This document shows, one piece after another, positions 42,948 through 51,454 of a stretch of 64,000 bases of DNA. The notes under the pieces are model-generated. The model made no database searches. It worked only from the letters and a program-made list of their open reading frames with translations, and was not told the DNA's origin. The number at the start of each line of letters is the position of its first letter. Position 1 is the stretch's first letter. Source of the DNA: Microterricola pindariensis (GTDB lineage Bacteria; Actinomycetota; Actinomycetes; Actinomycetales; Microbacteriaceae); contig NZ_MPZN01000007.1 of the NCBI RefSeq assembly GCF_002936985.1, forward strand, positions 1 to 64,000, written 5' to 3'. The position numbers and the translations under genes were made by a program.

Positions 42948-43364
42948 ATGTCCGAGACTTCATCGAAGACCGAGACCACAGGCTGGGTCGGCTGGGGATG
43001 GTTCGCTGGGTTCGTCCTGATGACGGCGGGCATCTTCGACGCGTTCTACGGCCTCATGGCCATCATCGGGCCCGACAGCGCGTACTTCGCGACGTCGAGC
43101 GGGTCCCTCTTCCTCCTCGACGTTCAGGGGTGGGGGTGGTGGCACATGATCACCGGCCTCGCCCTCATCGTGGTCGCGCTGGCGCTGCTCGCCGGAGCGA
43201 CCTGGGCCCGCATCGTCGCCATCGTCCTCGTCATCATCAACGCCGTCGGGCAGCTTTTCCTGTTGCCGGTCCAACCCTGGTGGTCGCTCATCGTCATCGC
43301 CCTCGACGTGCTCGTGATCTACGCGCTCACCGTGCACGGCCACGAGCTGCGCAAGGCCGCCTGA
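42948..43364 (+). CDS. DUF7144 family membrane protein
   Basis: 138 residues from ATG 42948, six bases after GGGAGG. Four membrane helices (GWGWFAGFVLMTAGIFDAFY, MITGLALIVVALALLAGA, ARIVAIVLVIINAVGQLFLL, WWSLIVIALDVLVIYALTVH) match DUF7144 proteins, actinobacterial four-helix proteins of unknown function. Monocistronic. Confidence 0.8.
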   Translation: MSETSSKTETTGWVGWGWFAGFVLMTAGIFDAFYGLMAIIGPDSAYFATSSGSLFLLDVQGWGWWHMITGLALIVVALALLAGATWARIVAIVLVIINAVGQLFLLPVQPWWSLIVIALDVLVIYALTVHGHELRKAA

Positions 43365-43479
43365 GAGCCAAAATGGCTCGTGCCACACCCGCGCCCTCCG
43401 CATGACGGGACTTCACAGGGAGCGGGAGATCGGCGCGAAATCACGCGGTTTTCGGCACTTTTGTAACGATCCGTATCAC

Positions 43480-43673
43480 GCTTCAAAAAAAGTTCACCAT
43501 TATCACGCCTTCATGAGCTAGTGTTGACGCTCAAGTTGTTGTGTTGCGCATTGTATTTCAAGCAACCACGAACTAACCCGGTTCATGGTCGCTTTTCTGA
43601 GGGCGAATCAAGACACGCGACGCTCGGATTCGAAGGTCGAATTCGATCGAGACCTCATGAATGAGAGACAAAA
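43480..43673 (+). promoter_or_regulatory. Promoter region and long 5' leader of the cold-shock gene
   Basis: A markedly AT-rich stretch holds a TTGACG -35-like hexamer at 43524 and a CATTGT/TGTATT candidate -10 at 43549-43557, with non-ideal 19-22 nt spacing. If this is the promoter, the mRNA has a leader of about 110 nt, as for cold-shock genes whose leaders change structure at low temperature. Inside it GAAC-TAACCCG-GTTC could form a small hairpin. Confidence 0.45.
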
Positions 43674-43877
43674 ATGGCAACCGGCACCGTGAAGTGGTTC
43701 AACGCTGAAAAGGGCTTCGGCTTCATCACCCCCGACGACGGAAGCGCCGACGTGTTCGCGCACTTCTCCGCAATCGCAACCGATGGCTACCGCAGCCTCG
43801 ACGAGAACCAGAAGGTCGAGTTCGAGACCGCCCGTGGCCCCAAGGGCCTGCAGGCTGAGAACATCCGCCCGCTCTAG
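43674..43877 (+). CDS. Cold-shock protein (CspA family)
   Basis: 67 residues: [20 protein letters not shown] with RNP1 (KGFGFI) and RNP2-like VFAHFSAI, the standard single cold-shock domain that binds single-stranded RNA and DNA. GAGAG lies before the ATG. Followed by a UUCG terminator. Confidence 0.97.
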   Translation: MATGTVKWFNAEKGFGFITPDDGSADVFAHFSAIATDGYRSLDENQKVEFETARGPKGLQAENIRPL

Positions 43878-43930
43878 TCTGAGTACCGCGCACCGCCCTC
43901 GGGCCGTGCGCTAGACCTCCAAGGTCACTG

Positions 43931-43960
43931 AACGGCCCCGCTTCGGCGGGGCCGTTTTTT
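43931..43960 (+). terminator. Terminator of the cold-shock gene
   Basis: AACGGCCCCGC-TTCG-GCGGGGCCGTT, an 11-bp perfect stem with UUCG tetraloop, followed by TTTT. Confidence 0.95.
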
Positions 43961-44136
43961 CGTTGAGCGGCATGTGCCCGAACAACAGATCGGGCCACCA
44001 CCCCCATACTGGGGTATTCCCGGCTTCCCGCCGGGGCGTAGGGTCATGGACGAGATTAGCTGAGATGTTTTCACTTCTTGATCGGGCTGTCCTAGCGGCT
44101 CCGTCGGGGCTGATCTCACGTCCACCCGAAGAAGTA

Positions 44137-44157
44137 CCTGTAAACCCGAAATGCAGG
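44137..44157 (+). promoter_or_regulatory. Leader palindrome (box) 1 of the polymer locus
   Basis: CCTGTAAACCCGAAATGCAG then G. The ends CCTG and CAGG pair, and the right arm is part of the Shine-Dalgarno (AGGGA, 5 nt from a GTG) of a 42-codon ORF. A near-identical box is at 53848-53867. A GCCGGGGC-G-TAGGGT sequence about 100 nt upstream resembles GCCGGGGC-TAGTGT before box 2 and may be the -10 region. Confidence 0.6.
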
Positions 44158-44164
44158 GATATCT

Positions 44165-44293
44165 GTGACCGCTATAGCAATTTGTCGACCGTTCCGGCGA
44201 CCCGCAACTGAAGAATCCATCGCATCCGCCTCTCAGGAGGCGATGTTCACACCGCTCGCATCTCGCGCTGTTCTGCGGTGGGAACATGAGTGA
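44165..44293 (+). CDS. Putative leader peptide ORF 1 (42 residues)
   Basis: GTG start with AGGGA 5 nt upstream, product beginning VTAIAICRPFRRPATEE and ending LRWEHE; its stop overlaps the start of the phosphoglycosyltransferase gene by 8 nt, so ribosomes finishing it are placed to restart there. The structural gene itself has only a weak site (GGTGG). The second leader shares Val1, Ile6-Cys7, Arg12 and Ala14. Real translation is not proved; it could be a chance ORF. Confidence 0.45.
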   Translation: MTAIAICRPFRRPATEESIASASQEAMFTPLASRAVLRWEHE

Positions 44294-45821
44294 GGCACGC
44301 CCCCTCGAGCCCGACGCGCCCCGGCTGCCCCGCCGGCTCAAGCTCGTCGCCGCTCCGCCCACGCCGGCACGCGCAGTGCAGGCAGACCAGCCAGCCTCTG
44401 GCCTGCGCTGGGCCCGGCTCTACCGCGACCGTCTGCGGCTGACCGATGTCGGCATCATCCTCGCGGTGGTCGTCGCCGTCGGCCTGGTCGGTTACTTCTC
44501 CGGCGACTCGCTCCGCCAGTCCGAGCTGGTCGCGGGCCAGTACATGGCCGTGACGGCGCTCGTCGTGGCGGCGTGGCTGCTGACGCTGGCCGCCTTCCAC
44601 ACCAGGGATCCCCATGTGGTCGGGGTCGGGGTGCTCGAGTACAAGCGGGTTGTGAACGCCAGCGCACTCGCGTTCGGGCTGCTCGCCATTGCCTTCCTCG
44701 TGTTCCAGGTCGATGTCGCCCGCGGCTATTTCGTCATCGCCCTGCCCATCGGCATCGCCTCCCTGCTGCTGGCTCGTTGGTTCTGGCGCAAGTGGTTGCT
44801 GCACCAGCGGACCTTCGGCCACTACCTGGCCCGTGCCATCGTCGTGGGCACACGCGAGGACGTCAGCTACGTCATCGCACAGATCGAGTCCAAGTCCGGT
44901 GCCGCCTTCCACGTGGTCGGGGTCTCCCTCCCCGGCGACGGGATCGGGTTCCTCGACGTCGGCACGCAGAGCGTGCCGATCGTCTCGGATCTAGCCGGCA
45001 TCGCCGACGCGGCCGAGGCCGTCGCCGCCGACACCGTCATCGTCGCCGGCCAGCCAGAGGGCGGCAGCGACTTCATCCGCACGCTCGGCTGGGATCTGGA
45101 GGGCACGGCGGCGGAGCTGGTGCTCTCCTCCCGGCTCACCGACGTGGCCGGGCCGCGCATTCACTTCCGCCCGGTCGATGGCCTCCCCCTCATCCACGTG
45201 GAGATCCCACGGTTCGAGGGCGGCAAGCACATCCTCAAGCGCACCCTGGATGTCTCGCTGTCGGCGCTCGCTCTCATCGCCCTGCTTCCGCTGATGCTCG
45301 TCATCGCCGCGGTGGTCAAACTCGACAGTCCGGGGCCCGCGCTGTTCCGGCAGGAGCGCTGCGGCCGCAACGGGCGCACCTTCCAGATGCTCAAGTTCCG
45401 CTCGATGGTGCAGACAGCCGAGGATGACCTCGCCGGCCTGCTCGATCAGAACGAGGGATCCGGCGTGCTGTTCAAGCTGCGCAACGACCCCCGGGTGACT
45501 CGCGCCGGTCGCGTCCTGCGCAAGTACTCGCTGGACGAGCTGCCGCAGATCTGGAACGCCCTCATCGGCGACATGAGCGTCGTGGGTCCGCGGCCGCCGC
45601 TGGCGACGGAGGTCGAGAGCTACGAGGGCAGCGTGCACCGCCGCTTGTTCATCAAGCCGGGCATCACCGGCCTGTGGCAGATCAGTGGCCGCTCCGACCT
45701 GAGCTGGGAGGAAAGCGTCCGGCTCGACCTCTACTACGTCGAGAACTGGTCGCTCACCGGCGACGTCATGATCATCTGGCGCACGTTCAAGACCATCGCC
45801 AATCCCCAGGGGGCGTACTGA
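44286..45821 (+). CDS. Polyprenyl-phosphate sugar-1-phosphate transferase (exopolysaccharide initiation)
   Basis: 511 residues. N-terminal part with four membrane helices and a Rossmann-like segment (ARAIVVGTREDVSYVIAQIE), one further helix, then the C-terminal bacterial sugar transferase domain: LDSPGPALFRQERCGRNGRT, MLKFRSMVQTAEDD, RKYSLDELPQIWNALIGDMS, VVGPRPPLATEV and GLWQISGRSD. It puts the first sugar phosphate on undecaprenyl phosphate, starting repeat-unit synthesis. It heads the polymer locus and its stop overlaps the cytidylyltransferase start (TGATG). Confidence 0.95.
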   Translation: MSEARPLEPDAPRLPRRLKLVAAPPTPARAVQADQPASGLRWARLYRDRLRLTDVGIILAVVVAVGLVGYFSGDSLRQSELVAGQYMAVTALVVAAWLLTLAAFHTRDPHVVGVGVLEYKRVVNASALAFGLLAIAFLVFQVDVARGYFVIALPIGIASLLLARWFWRKWLLHQRTFGHYLARAIVVGTREDVSYVIAQIESKSGAAFHVVGVSLPGDGIGFLDVGTQSVPIVSDLAGIADAAEAVAADTVIVAGQPEGGSDFIRTLGWDLEGTAAELVLSSRLTDVAGPRIHFRPVDGLPLIHVEIPRFEGGKHILKRTLDVSLSALALIALLPLMLVIAAVVKLDSPGPALFRQERCGRNGRTFQMLKFRSMVQTAEDDLAGLLDQNEGSGVLFKLRNDPRVTRAGRVLRKYSLDELPQIWNALIGDMSVVGPRPPLATEVESYEGSVHRRLFIKPGITGLWQISGRSDLSWEESVRLDLYYVENWSLTGDVMIIWRTFKTIANPQGAY

Positions 45822-46318
45822 TGGCGCACGCGGATGCCGGCGGACGAATCCGCCATCGTGTCGGATACGCCGGCGGGGCCTTCGACCTCTTCCACGTCGG
45901 CCACCTGAACATCCTCCGGCATGCACGGAGTCAGTGCGACTACCTGATCGCCGGCGTCGTCTCCGACGAGGTGCTCCTGCACACGAGGGGAACACGTCCG
46001 GTCGTGCCCCTCAGCGAGCGGCTCGAGATCGTCCGGCACATCTCCTTCGTCGACGAGGCGGTGGCCGAGACCGCGCTCGACAAGCTGGAGACCTGGCAGC
46101 GCGTGGGGTTCGACATCTACTTCAAGGGCGACGATTGGAAGGGCACGGATCGCGGCCAGGCCCTCGAGTTGGCGTTCGCCGACGTCGGCGTGGAGGTCAT
46201 CTACTTCCCGTACACGATGACGACCTCGAGCACCGCGCTGCGCCGCGCTCTCGACGCGCTCACCGCCGGGCCGCCCGCCGTCCACGGCCGCGTCGAGCCG
46301 CGGCGCGCCTCGCGGTGA
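45821..46318 (+). CDS. Glycerol-3-phosphate cytidylyltransferase-like nucleotidyltransferase
   Basis: 165 residues. GYAGGAFDLFHVGHLNILR holds the HxGH nucleotide site, followed by VSDEVLLHTRGTRPVVPLSE, an FKGDDWKGT loop and TTSSTALRR for the second nucleotide-binding motif. Resembles TagD and related enzymes that make CDP-glycerol (or another CDP- or ADP-alcohol/sugar). One-base overlap upstream and GTGA overlap downstream. A CDP-alcohol phosphotransferase closes the locus at 58178. Confidence 0.85.
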   Translation: MAHADAGGRIRHRVGYAGGAFDLFHVGHLNILRHARSQCDYLIAGVVSDEVLLHTRGTRPVVPLSERLEIVRHISFVDEAVAETALDKLETWQRVGFDIYFKGDDWKGTDRGQALELAFADVGVEVIYFPYTMTTSSTALRRALDALTAGPPAVHGRVEPRRASR

Positions 46319-47352
46319 ACACGTGGTGGCCGCTCTCCCGACCCCGAAGCGCCTCCGTGGCACTCCCGGCCCCTGAGGACGAGCCGCGTCGTCATCCGCC
46401 GCCGGGCCACGTCGCCCGGTGGAAGCCATCCCGTGCGGCCGGCGCCCTGGCCATCGTCGCGGCGACCGGACTCGGGCTGACCGGGCTGAGCACTGCGGAC
46501 GCACGGGTGACGGACACCGCGCAGCCCGCGCAGAGCGCCCCGCTCACCGACCGGGCGAGCCCGGGGCGGCCGAGCACGCCAGCTCCGACCGGCTGGACGC
46601 TGGTCTGGAACGATGAGTTCACCGGCAACGCCCTGAACCGCGCCTCTTGGAACGTCGAGAACGACTCGACCTTCGGTGACGGCAACCAGGAGCTCGCGTG
46701 CCTGCTGGACCGCCCGGAGAATGTGAGTGTCGCCGACGGGCTGCTGACCATCACCGCCAGGGATGAGCCATCGCCGATCGTGTGCGGCGGCCGGGACGCC
46801 CGCTTCCCGGACGGCCGCCGGTACACCTCCGGCATGCTCACCACGAAGAACAAGGTCGACTTCGAGTACGGCCGCTTCGAGATCCGAGCCAGAACCCCGC
46901 TCGCGCAGGGCACGTCGAAGGGTCTCTGGCCGGCCTTCTGGCTGCGCCCGAGTGCCAGCAAGGTCGGCGAGGTCGACATTCTCGAGGCCATCGGAACGGG
47001 CGCGAGCGACCCGTTCCGCGCCAACCGCGTCGTGCAGACGATTCACTACGACTACGAGCCGACATTCCTCCAGGAGGGCACCGACTACGACATGCTCGCC
47101 GGCACCACCGCCGGCGGCTTCCACGACTACGCGCTCGAGTGGGCTCCGGGCTCCCTCATCTGGTTCGTCGACGGCGTGCGGACGTTTGAACGGAACACTG
47201 CAACCACGCCCTGGCTCGACACGGCCTTCGTCGGCCGGTTCTTCATGCGCCTGAACTTGGCCGTCGGCGGCAGCTGGCCGGGCTCGCCGGATGCCGACAC
47301 CAGCTTCCCCGCGAGCTTCCAGGTCGACTTCGTGCGGGTCTACCAGCGCTAG
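46315..47352 (+). CDS. Secreted GH16 glycoside hydrolase (glucanase-like)
   Basis: 345 residues from a GTG overlapping the previous stop. A cytoplasmic segment and a membrane or signal helix (AGALAIVAATGLGLTGLSTA) precede a GH16 domain of about 250 residues with LVWNDEFTG, GLWPAFWLRPS and the catalytic motif GEVDILEAIG (ExDxxE). GH16 enzymes cut beta-1,3 or beta-1,4 glucans; here it may trim, release or remodel the locus polymer. The two downstream genes are on the opposite strand. Confidence 0.9.
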   Translation: MNTWWPLSRPRSASVALPAPEDEPRRHPPPGHVARWKPSRAAGALAIVAATGLGLTGLSTADARVTDTAQPAQSAPLTDRASPGRPSTPAPTGWTLVWNDEFTGNALNRASWNVENDSTFGDGNQELACLLDRPENVSVADGLLTITARDEPSPIVCGGRDARFPDGRRYTSGMLTTKNKVDFEYGRFEIRARTPLAQGTSKGLWPAFWLRPSASKVGEVDILEAIGTGASDPFRANRVVQTIHYDYEPTFLQEGTDYDMLAGTTAGGFHDYALEWAPGSLIWFVDGVRTFERNTATTPWLDTAFVGRFFMRLNLAVGGSWPGSPDADTSFPASFQVDFVRVYQR

Positions 47353-47368
47353 CCCCTGGCCTCGGCGC

Positions 47369-48304
47369 TCAGAGCCCCCGGCCGCGCCGGTTCACGGCGC
47401 TGACCAGTGCGCCAGCAGGCACGAGGCGCGCAGAGATGGCCAGGGCCGCGTAGGCGCGCAGTTGGGAGCGGTCATGTCGAATCGTCTGGCGCGCCCAGGT
47501 GCGCGCTTCCGCGTGCCGGCCGAGCGCCGCAAGAGCGAAGGCAATCTGCCCCTCGATCCGGGCCGAGCCGGCGGCGCTGTCTGAGAACTCCGGGTGTTTG
47601 TTGAGCAGATAGGTGAGCCCCTCCGCGATCCCCAGCCACTTGCCGTCGAAGAACGACGCCCGATTCCAGTGCACGATGACAAGGGGCTCTGGCACGGCCA
47701 GGATGTGCCCGAACCGAGCCGCGCGGAGCAGGAAGTCGTAGTCCTCGCCATACGAGGCCGGCAGCTCCTCGTCGACGAGCCCGAACCGCTCGAGCACGTC
47801 CGCACGCCGGAAGAGGAACGAGGACGGGTGGAGCTCGGTCGTGCGCGAGCGAATCAAGTCCGCGAACACCGTGCTCTCCGGCGGCACCCGCTCCACCGAG
47901 CGGCCAGCAGTCTCGATGCGGATCCCGGTCGCCACCAGGATTGCGGCGGGGTCGCCGCGCCAGGCCTCCAGCTGCAGCCGCAGCTTGCCCGGCATCCACT
48001 CGTCGTCATCGTCGCAGAACGCGATGAGCTCGCCGCTCGCGGTCAAGATGCCCGTGTTGCGGCCCCCGGCCAGCCCCGGGTGTCGTTGGTTTGACACGGT
48101 GCGCAGCACGCGCCCCTCGTGCGGCACGTCGACATCGCTCAGCGGATCGATCTCGATCTGGTCGAACACGACGGTCAGGTCGATGTCGCCGGCGTAGTCC
48201 TGAGCGAGGATCGACCGCACAGCCATGCGCAGGAGTTCGGGCCGACCGCGCGTGGCTATCACGACGCTCACGCTCGGCAGGGTGGCACGGTGCTGGGCTG
48301 ACAT
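47369..48304 (-). CDS. Glycosyltransferase family 2
   Basis: 311 residues with VSVVIATRGRPELLRMAV, GLAGGRNTGILTASGELIAF then CDDDDEW (metal-binding Asp cluster), and acceptor-side SYGEDYDFLLRAARFG. No membrane helix; a helical C-terminus (about 230-311) of unknown role. It presumably adds a sugar to the repeat unit. Encoded leftward, 19 nt after the polymerase-like gene. Confidence 0.9.
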   Translation of the reverse strand: MSAQHRATLPSVSVVIATRGRPELLRMAVRSILAQDYAGDIDLTVVFDQIEIDPLSDVDVPHEGRVLRTVSNQRHPGLAGGRNTGILTASGELIAFCDDDDEWMPGKLRLQLEAWRGDPAAILVATGIRIETAGRSVERVPPESTVFADLIRSRTTELHPSSFLFRRADVLERFGLVDEELPASYGEDYDFLLRAARFGHILAVPEPLVIVHWNRASFFDGKWLGIAEGLTYLLNKHPEFSDSAAGSARIEGQIAFALAALGRHAEARTWARQTIRHDRSQLRAYAALAISARLVPAGALVSAVNRRGRGL

Positions 48305-48323
48305 GGGCTACCGCCTCTGTAAC

Positions 48324-49709
48324 TCAGTGTTGCGAACGTGGCACGGCGGCCACCTTCGCGCCAGTGTAACCGACTCCCTGAGCGGGACTCAGGTATTGCT
48401 CCTCCGGGCGCTGCCCCGACCGCATCGTGAGCGCTGCCGCGATCATCGCCACCGCGATTCCGGCCGTCATGATGCCGTAGTAGCTCGATTCGACGATGAT
48501 CACCAGCAGCACCGTGTTGCAGGCCAGCCCGATCGGATCCCGCGCAGGGAGCGAGCGGAAGAACGCCCACACGAACCAGCCGACGAAGAACAGCACGCCA
48601 GGGAACCCCTGCGAGAACATCACCATCCAGATCTGCCCCTGCGTTCCGGCCGACGGCACCCCCGCCTTCTCCGACGGGCGCGGGGCGCCGTAGCCGAACA
48701 GTGGCGCATCGAGCGTGCGCGTGAAGGTCTCCTCGTACAGGCCCGCCCGGTCCTCCGTCGTTGAGCTCGTGGACACCCGATCGGTCAGCCTGTCGGCGAT
48801 GGGCAGGGTTGCGAACGCGCCGGCAACGACGAGCAGCAGTGCGCCCAGCGCGAGGATCACCCGCAGGTTCCCCCGGATGACCGCGCGCGCGGCGACGTAG
48901 ACGAGGGCGAGGCCGAGGCCGATGAACATCCCCCGGTTGAGCGTGAGGAACGCCGGCACGAAGGAGACGGGGATGGCGATGAGCAGCCACCAGAAACGGC
49001 GCTCCCGGCGCACCTCCACCATGTAGCCGATCACGATCGGCAGCAGCATCGAGTAGGCGTTGCCCCAGCCGTTCGTGTACAGGAACGGCGCGCTCGGCCG
49101 CGGGTCGAGCTTGAGCCAGCCGTCCGGGTTGTACTGCGTGGTGCGGCGCACGACCATCTCCTGCACGAGCTCGTTTGAGCTGATCGACTCGGGCAAGACC
49201 AGGCCGAAGGGCGTGTGGATCGCGAGCACCGGGAAGAACACGCCGAGGTAGCCGCCGGCGACGACGATCAGCCAGAACACGGTCAACACCCCGGCCACAT
49301 ACCGTGCGCTCAACGTCGTTCGAGCGTTGAAGACGTACAGGAAGATGACGGTGACGGCCAGATAGAGCAGCGCTCGATAGAGGAACCCGACCAGCCGGCC
49401 GCCGGTGTCGATCCCGATGACAGAGAAGACCATCCAGAGCAGGAACAGCAGCCAGATGCCGAAGCCGCGCGGCACCTCGATGTGTCCGCGACGCAACAGG
49501 TAGAGCAGCATGATCGCAGCCAGAACGATCCACATCACCTCGCCGGGGCCAAGCAGCCACCAGAGCGGGAAGAGCGCGAACATGGCGGTGAACGGCCAGC
49601 GAGGGAGCCCGGGCAGCGTCGCGGCATCCCGGCCGAACAGCCGACCCTGGCCCGTTCCGGCCCGGCGGATCGCGCCACGCGAGCTCGGCAGTGCAGCAAC
49701 CATTCGCAT
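48324..49709 (-). CDS. O-antigen ligase/Wzy polymerase-like membrane protein
   Basis: About 461 residues from ATG 49709 (GGGGAGG about ten bases upstream); an in-frame ATG at 49823 would add 38 residues but lies in AT-rich, promoter-like sequence. Roughly eleven membrane helices and a large loop between helices (about 190-245), plus RFWWLLIAIPVSFVPAFLTL then NRG, typical of O-antigen ligase/polymerase proteins (Wzy_C). It would join repeat units outside the membrane. Divergent from the chain-length gene. Confidence 0.8.
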   Translation of the reverse strand: MRMVAALPSSRGAIRRAGTGQGRLFGRDAATLPGLPRWPFTAMFALFPLWWLLGPGEVMWIVLAAIMLLYLLRRGHIEVPRGFGIWLLFLLWMVFSVIGIDTGGRLVGFLYRALLYLAVTVIFLYVFNARTTLSARYVAGVLTVFWLIVVAGGYLGVFFPVLAIHTPFGLVLPESISSNELVQEMVVRRTTQYNPDGWLKLDPRPSAPFLYTNGWGNAYSMLLPIVIGYMVEVRRERRFWWLLIAIPVSFVPAFLTLNRGMFIGLGLALVYVAARAVIRGNLRVILALGALLLVVAGAFATLPIADRLTDRVSTSSTTEDRAGLYEETFTRTLDAPLFGYGAPRPSEKAGVPSAGTQGQIWMVMFSQGFPGVLFFVGWFVWAFFRSLPARDPIGLACNTVLLVIIVESSYYGIMTAGIAVAMIAAALTMRSGQRPEEQYLSPAQGVGYTGAKVAAVPRSQH

Positions 49710-49882
49710 GGGTCGAGCACCTCCCCGCAGACTAAATCCACCGGCCAACTCGCTATTTCGCGTATGGAGCACATTAGTATATGAGGCAAACTCGTCAACG
49801 GCAGCGGAGTTCGAGGTAGTCATCCGACGCCGGCCGGCGAGGCCAGACAGTCCGGCAGGCGCGTCGCCGGGGGCGGGGGTGC

Positions 49883-51454
49883 ATGAGCATGTCGGAGCCG
49901 TTGGAGCGCACCGCGTTGGGGCTGGACTACTACGGCTTCGTGCTCAGGCGGCAGTGGTCGGTCATTGCGCTCGGTGCGGTGCTCGGCATTCTGGCCGCCC
50001 TCGCCTACCTCGTCATCACCCCGGCGACGGTGACGGCCACGGCAGACGTCAACATCAACATCATCTCGACCGATCCCTTCAATACGACGAAGCAGGCATC
50101 CAACCTGCTCGACGCGTCGACGGAGATGCAGATCGCCACCTCATACTCCGTCGCCCAGAACGCCGCCGAGGCGCTGCAGTCCGGGGCCGACCCCGCCGAT
50201 GTGCGGCGCCAGATCTCGGCGAGCGCCGTCACCGGCGCCCCCGTCGTGCACATCTCCTTCACCGCGCCGACGAGCGCCCAGGCGCAAGCGGGCGCGGATG
50301 CTGCCGCCACGGCCTATCTGGCCTACCGGACCACCCAGGCCCAGACGAAGCTCGACAGCATCCTGAAAGGCGTGGGGGATCGTCGCGTTCAGCTCGGCGC
50401 CGAGCTGGCGGACGCGAACTCGCGCATCAGCACGTCGGCGCCGGGCAGCTCTGCCGCCAACCAGGCCATCAGCGACAGGGACCTCGTCACCATTGAGCTG
50501 AACGCCCTCCTGTCGCAGAAGAGCATGCTCGAGCAGATTGACACCGCCGGCGGCTCGATCCTCACCACCGCCGCCCGCAACGACGTCGTGTTCGCGCCCA
50601 GCCGGGCGCGGGCGCTGGGCATTGGTGCGCTCGCCGGCCTCGTGCTGGGCATGATCGTGGCATTCGCGATCAATCCGCTGGACCGCCGACTGCGCAACAG
50701 CCGCGAGATCCACCGTGCAACGGGAGCGGAGATTCTCGCCGACATTCAGGGAGTCGATGCCGTCATCCCCGAGCGCGAGACGACCCTCGAGCAGCTCCGC
50801 ATGGCACGGGAGCGCATCATGAGTGGCCTGCCGCAGAACGCCAAGACGTTGACACTCCTCAACGACACCTCGGCCGGCCACCCCGACGTCCCGGCCAACC
50901 TGGCCTCTGTGATGGCAGAGGGCGGGGCGGCGACGGAGCTGATACTGCCGGACCTGCCCGCTGAACTGCGGCTCGCCGTGTGCGACGGCCTCCGCCTGGT
51001 GCTCGCACACGCGGACGAGCGCGGGGATCTCTACCAGTCCGCGACCGTCCCCACCCTGCAGGTCTACTTCCCCCTGCCGGTGACCGAGGATGCGGCAGCC
51101 CCCTACATCGCACAGGCGACGTGGGACCGGATCGAGGGGGCGGCCCCTGGCACGTTCCACATCCTCGCGCTGGGGGCTGCGGCCCCGCCGTCCAGCGTCC
51201 TGGGCGCCCTCCGCATCTCGGACTGCCTGGCCATCATCGCGACGGCGCACCGCACGCGGGCCGACACGCTCGTGCAGGTGCTGACCGAGGCCGCGCGGAT
51301 CGGAACGGTGTTCCTCGGCATCATCACGGTCTCCCACAGACGCCACATGAGCGTCGCGCCCCACCCGGCGAGCGCCCCGGCCGACACGGGGTCGGCGGCG
51401 CCGACCGGCCACCGCTCCGATTCGCGGACCGCGTCCGCCGGCGCTGCGCGATGA
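49883..51454 (+). CDS. Polysaccharide chain-length determinant (Wzz-type) with degenerate BY-kinase domain
   Basis: 523 residues. Helix 1 near 27-47 (VIALGAVLGILAALAYLVI), a periplasmic coiled-coil domain with Wzz-type repeats, helix 2 near 243-263 (GIGALAGLVLGMIVAFAI) and a cytoplasmic C-terminal domain. At about 321-345, TLTLLNDTSAGHPDVPANLA occupies the place of the BY-kinase Walker A (consensus PGEGKS): GKS/T is absent and no tyrosine cluster follows. So it looks like a pseudokinase co-polymerase. Cotranscribed with the next two genes (ATGA overlaps). Confidence 0.85.
   Translation: MSMSEPLERTALGLDYYGFVLRRQWSVIALGAVLGILAALAYLVITPATVTATADVNINIISTDPFNTTKQASNLLDASTEMQIATSYSVAQNAAEALQSGADPADVRRQISASAVTGAPVVHISFTAPTSAQAQAGADAAATAYLAYRTTQAQTKLDSILKGVGDRRVQLGAELADANSRISTSAPGSSAANQAISDRDLVTIELNALLSQKSMLEQIDTAGGSILTTAARNDVVFAPSRARALGIGALAGLVLGMIVAFAINPLDRRLRNSREIHRATGAEILADIQGVDAVIPERETTLEQLRMARERIMSGLPQNAKTLTLLNDTSAGHPDVPANLASVMAEGGAATELILPDLPAELRLAVCDGLRLVLAHADERGDLYQSATVPTLQVYFPLPVTEDAAAPYIAQATWDRIEGAAPGTFHILALGAAAPPSSVLGALRISDCLAIIATAHRTRADTLVQVLTEAARIGTVFLGIITVSHRRHMSVAPHPASAPADTGSAAPTGHRSDSRTASAGAAR

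Noticed and set aside
44243-44293. Start of a 16-residue peptide at the ATG after AGGAGG (44235-44240)
   Set aside because: Only two bases separate AGGAGG from the ATG; it is in the same frame as leader ORF 1, so it is treated as part of that ORF.
49710-49823. 38 extra N-terminal residues of the polymerase-like protein
   Set aside because: The segment is AT-rich, contains promoter-like TATACT, and the better ribosome-binding sequence precedes the later ATG.
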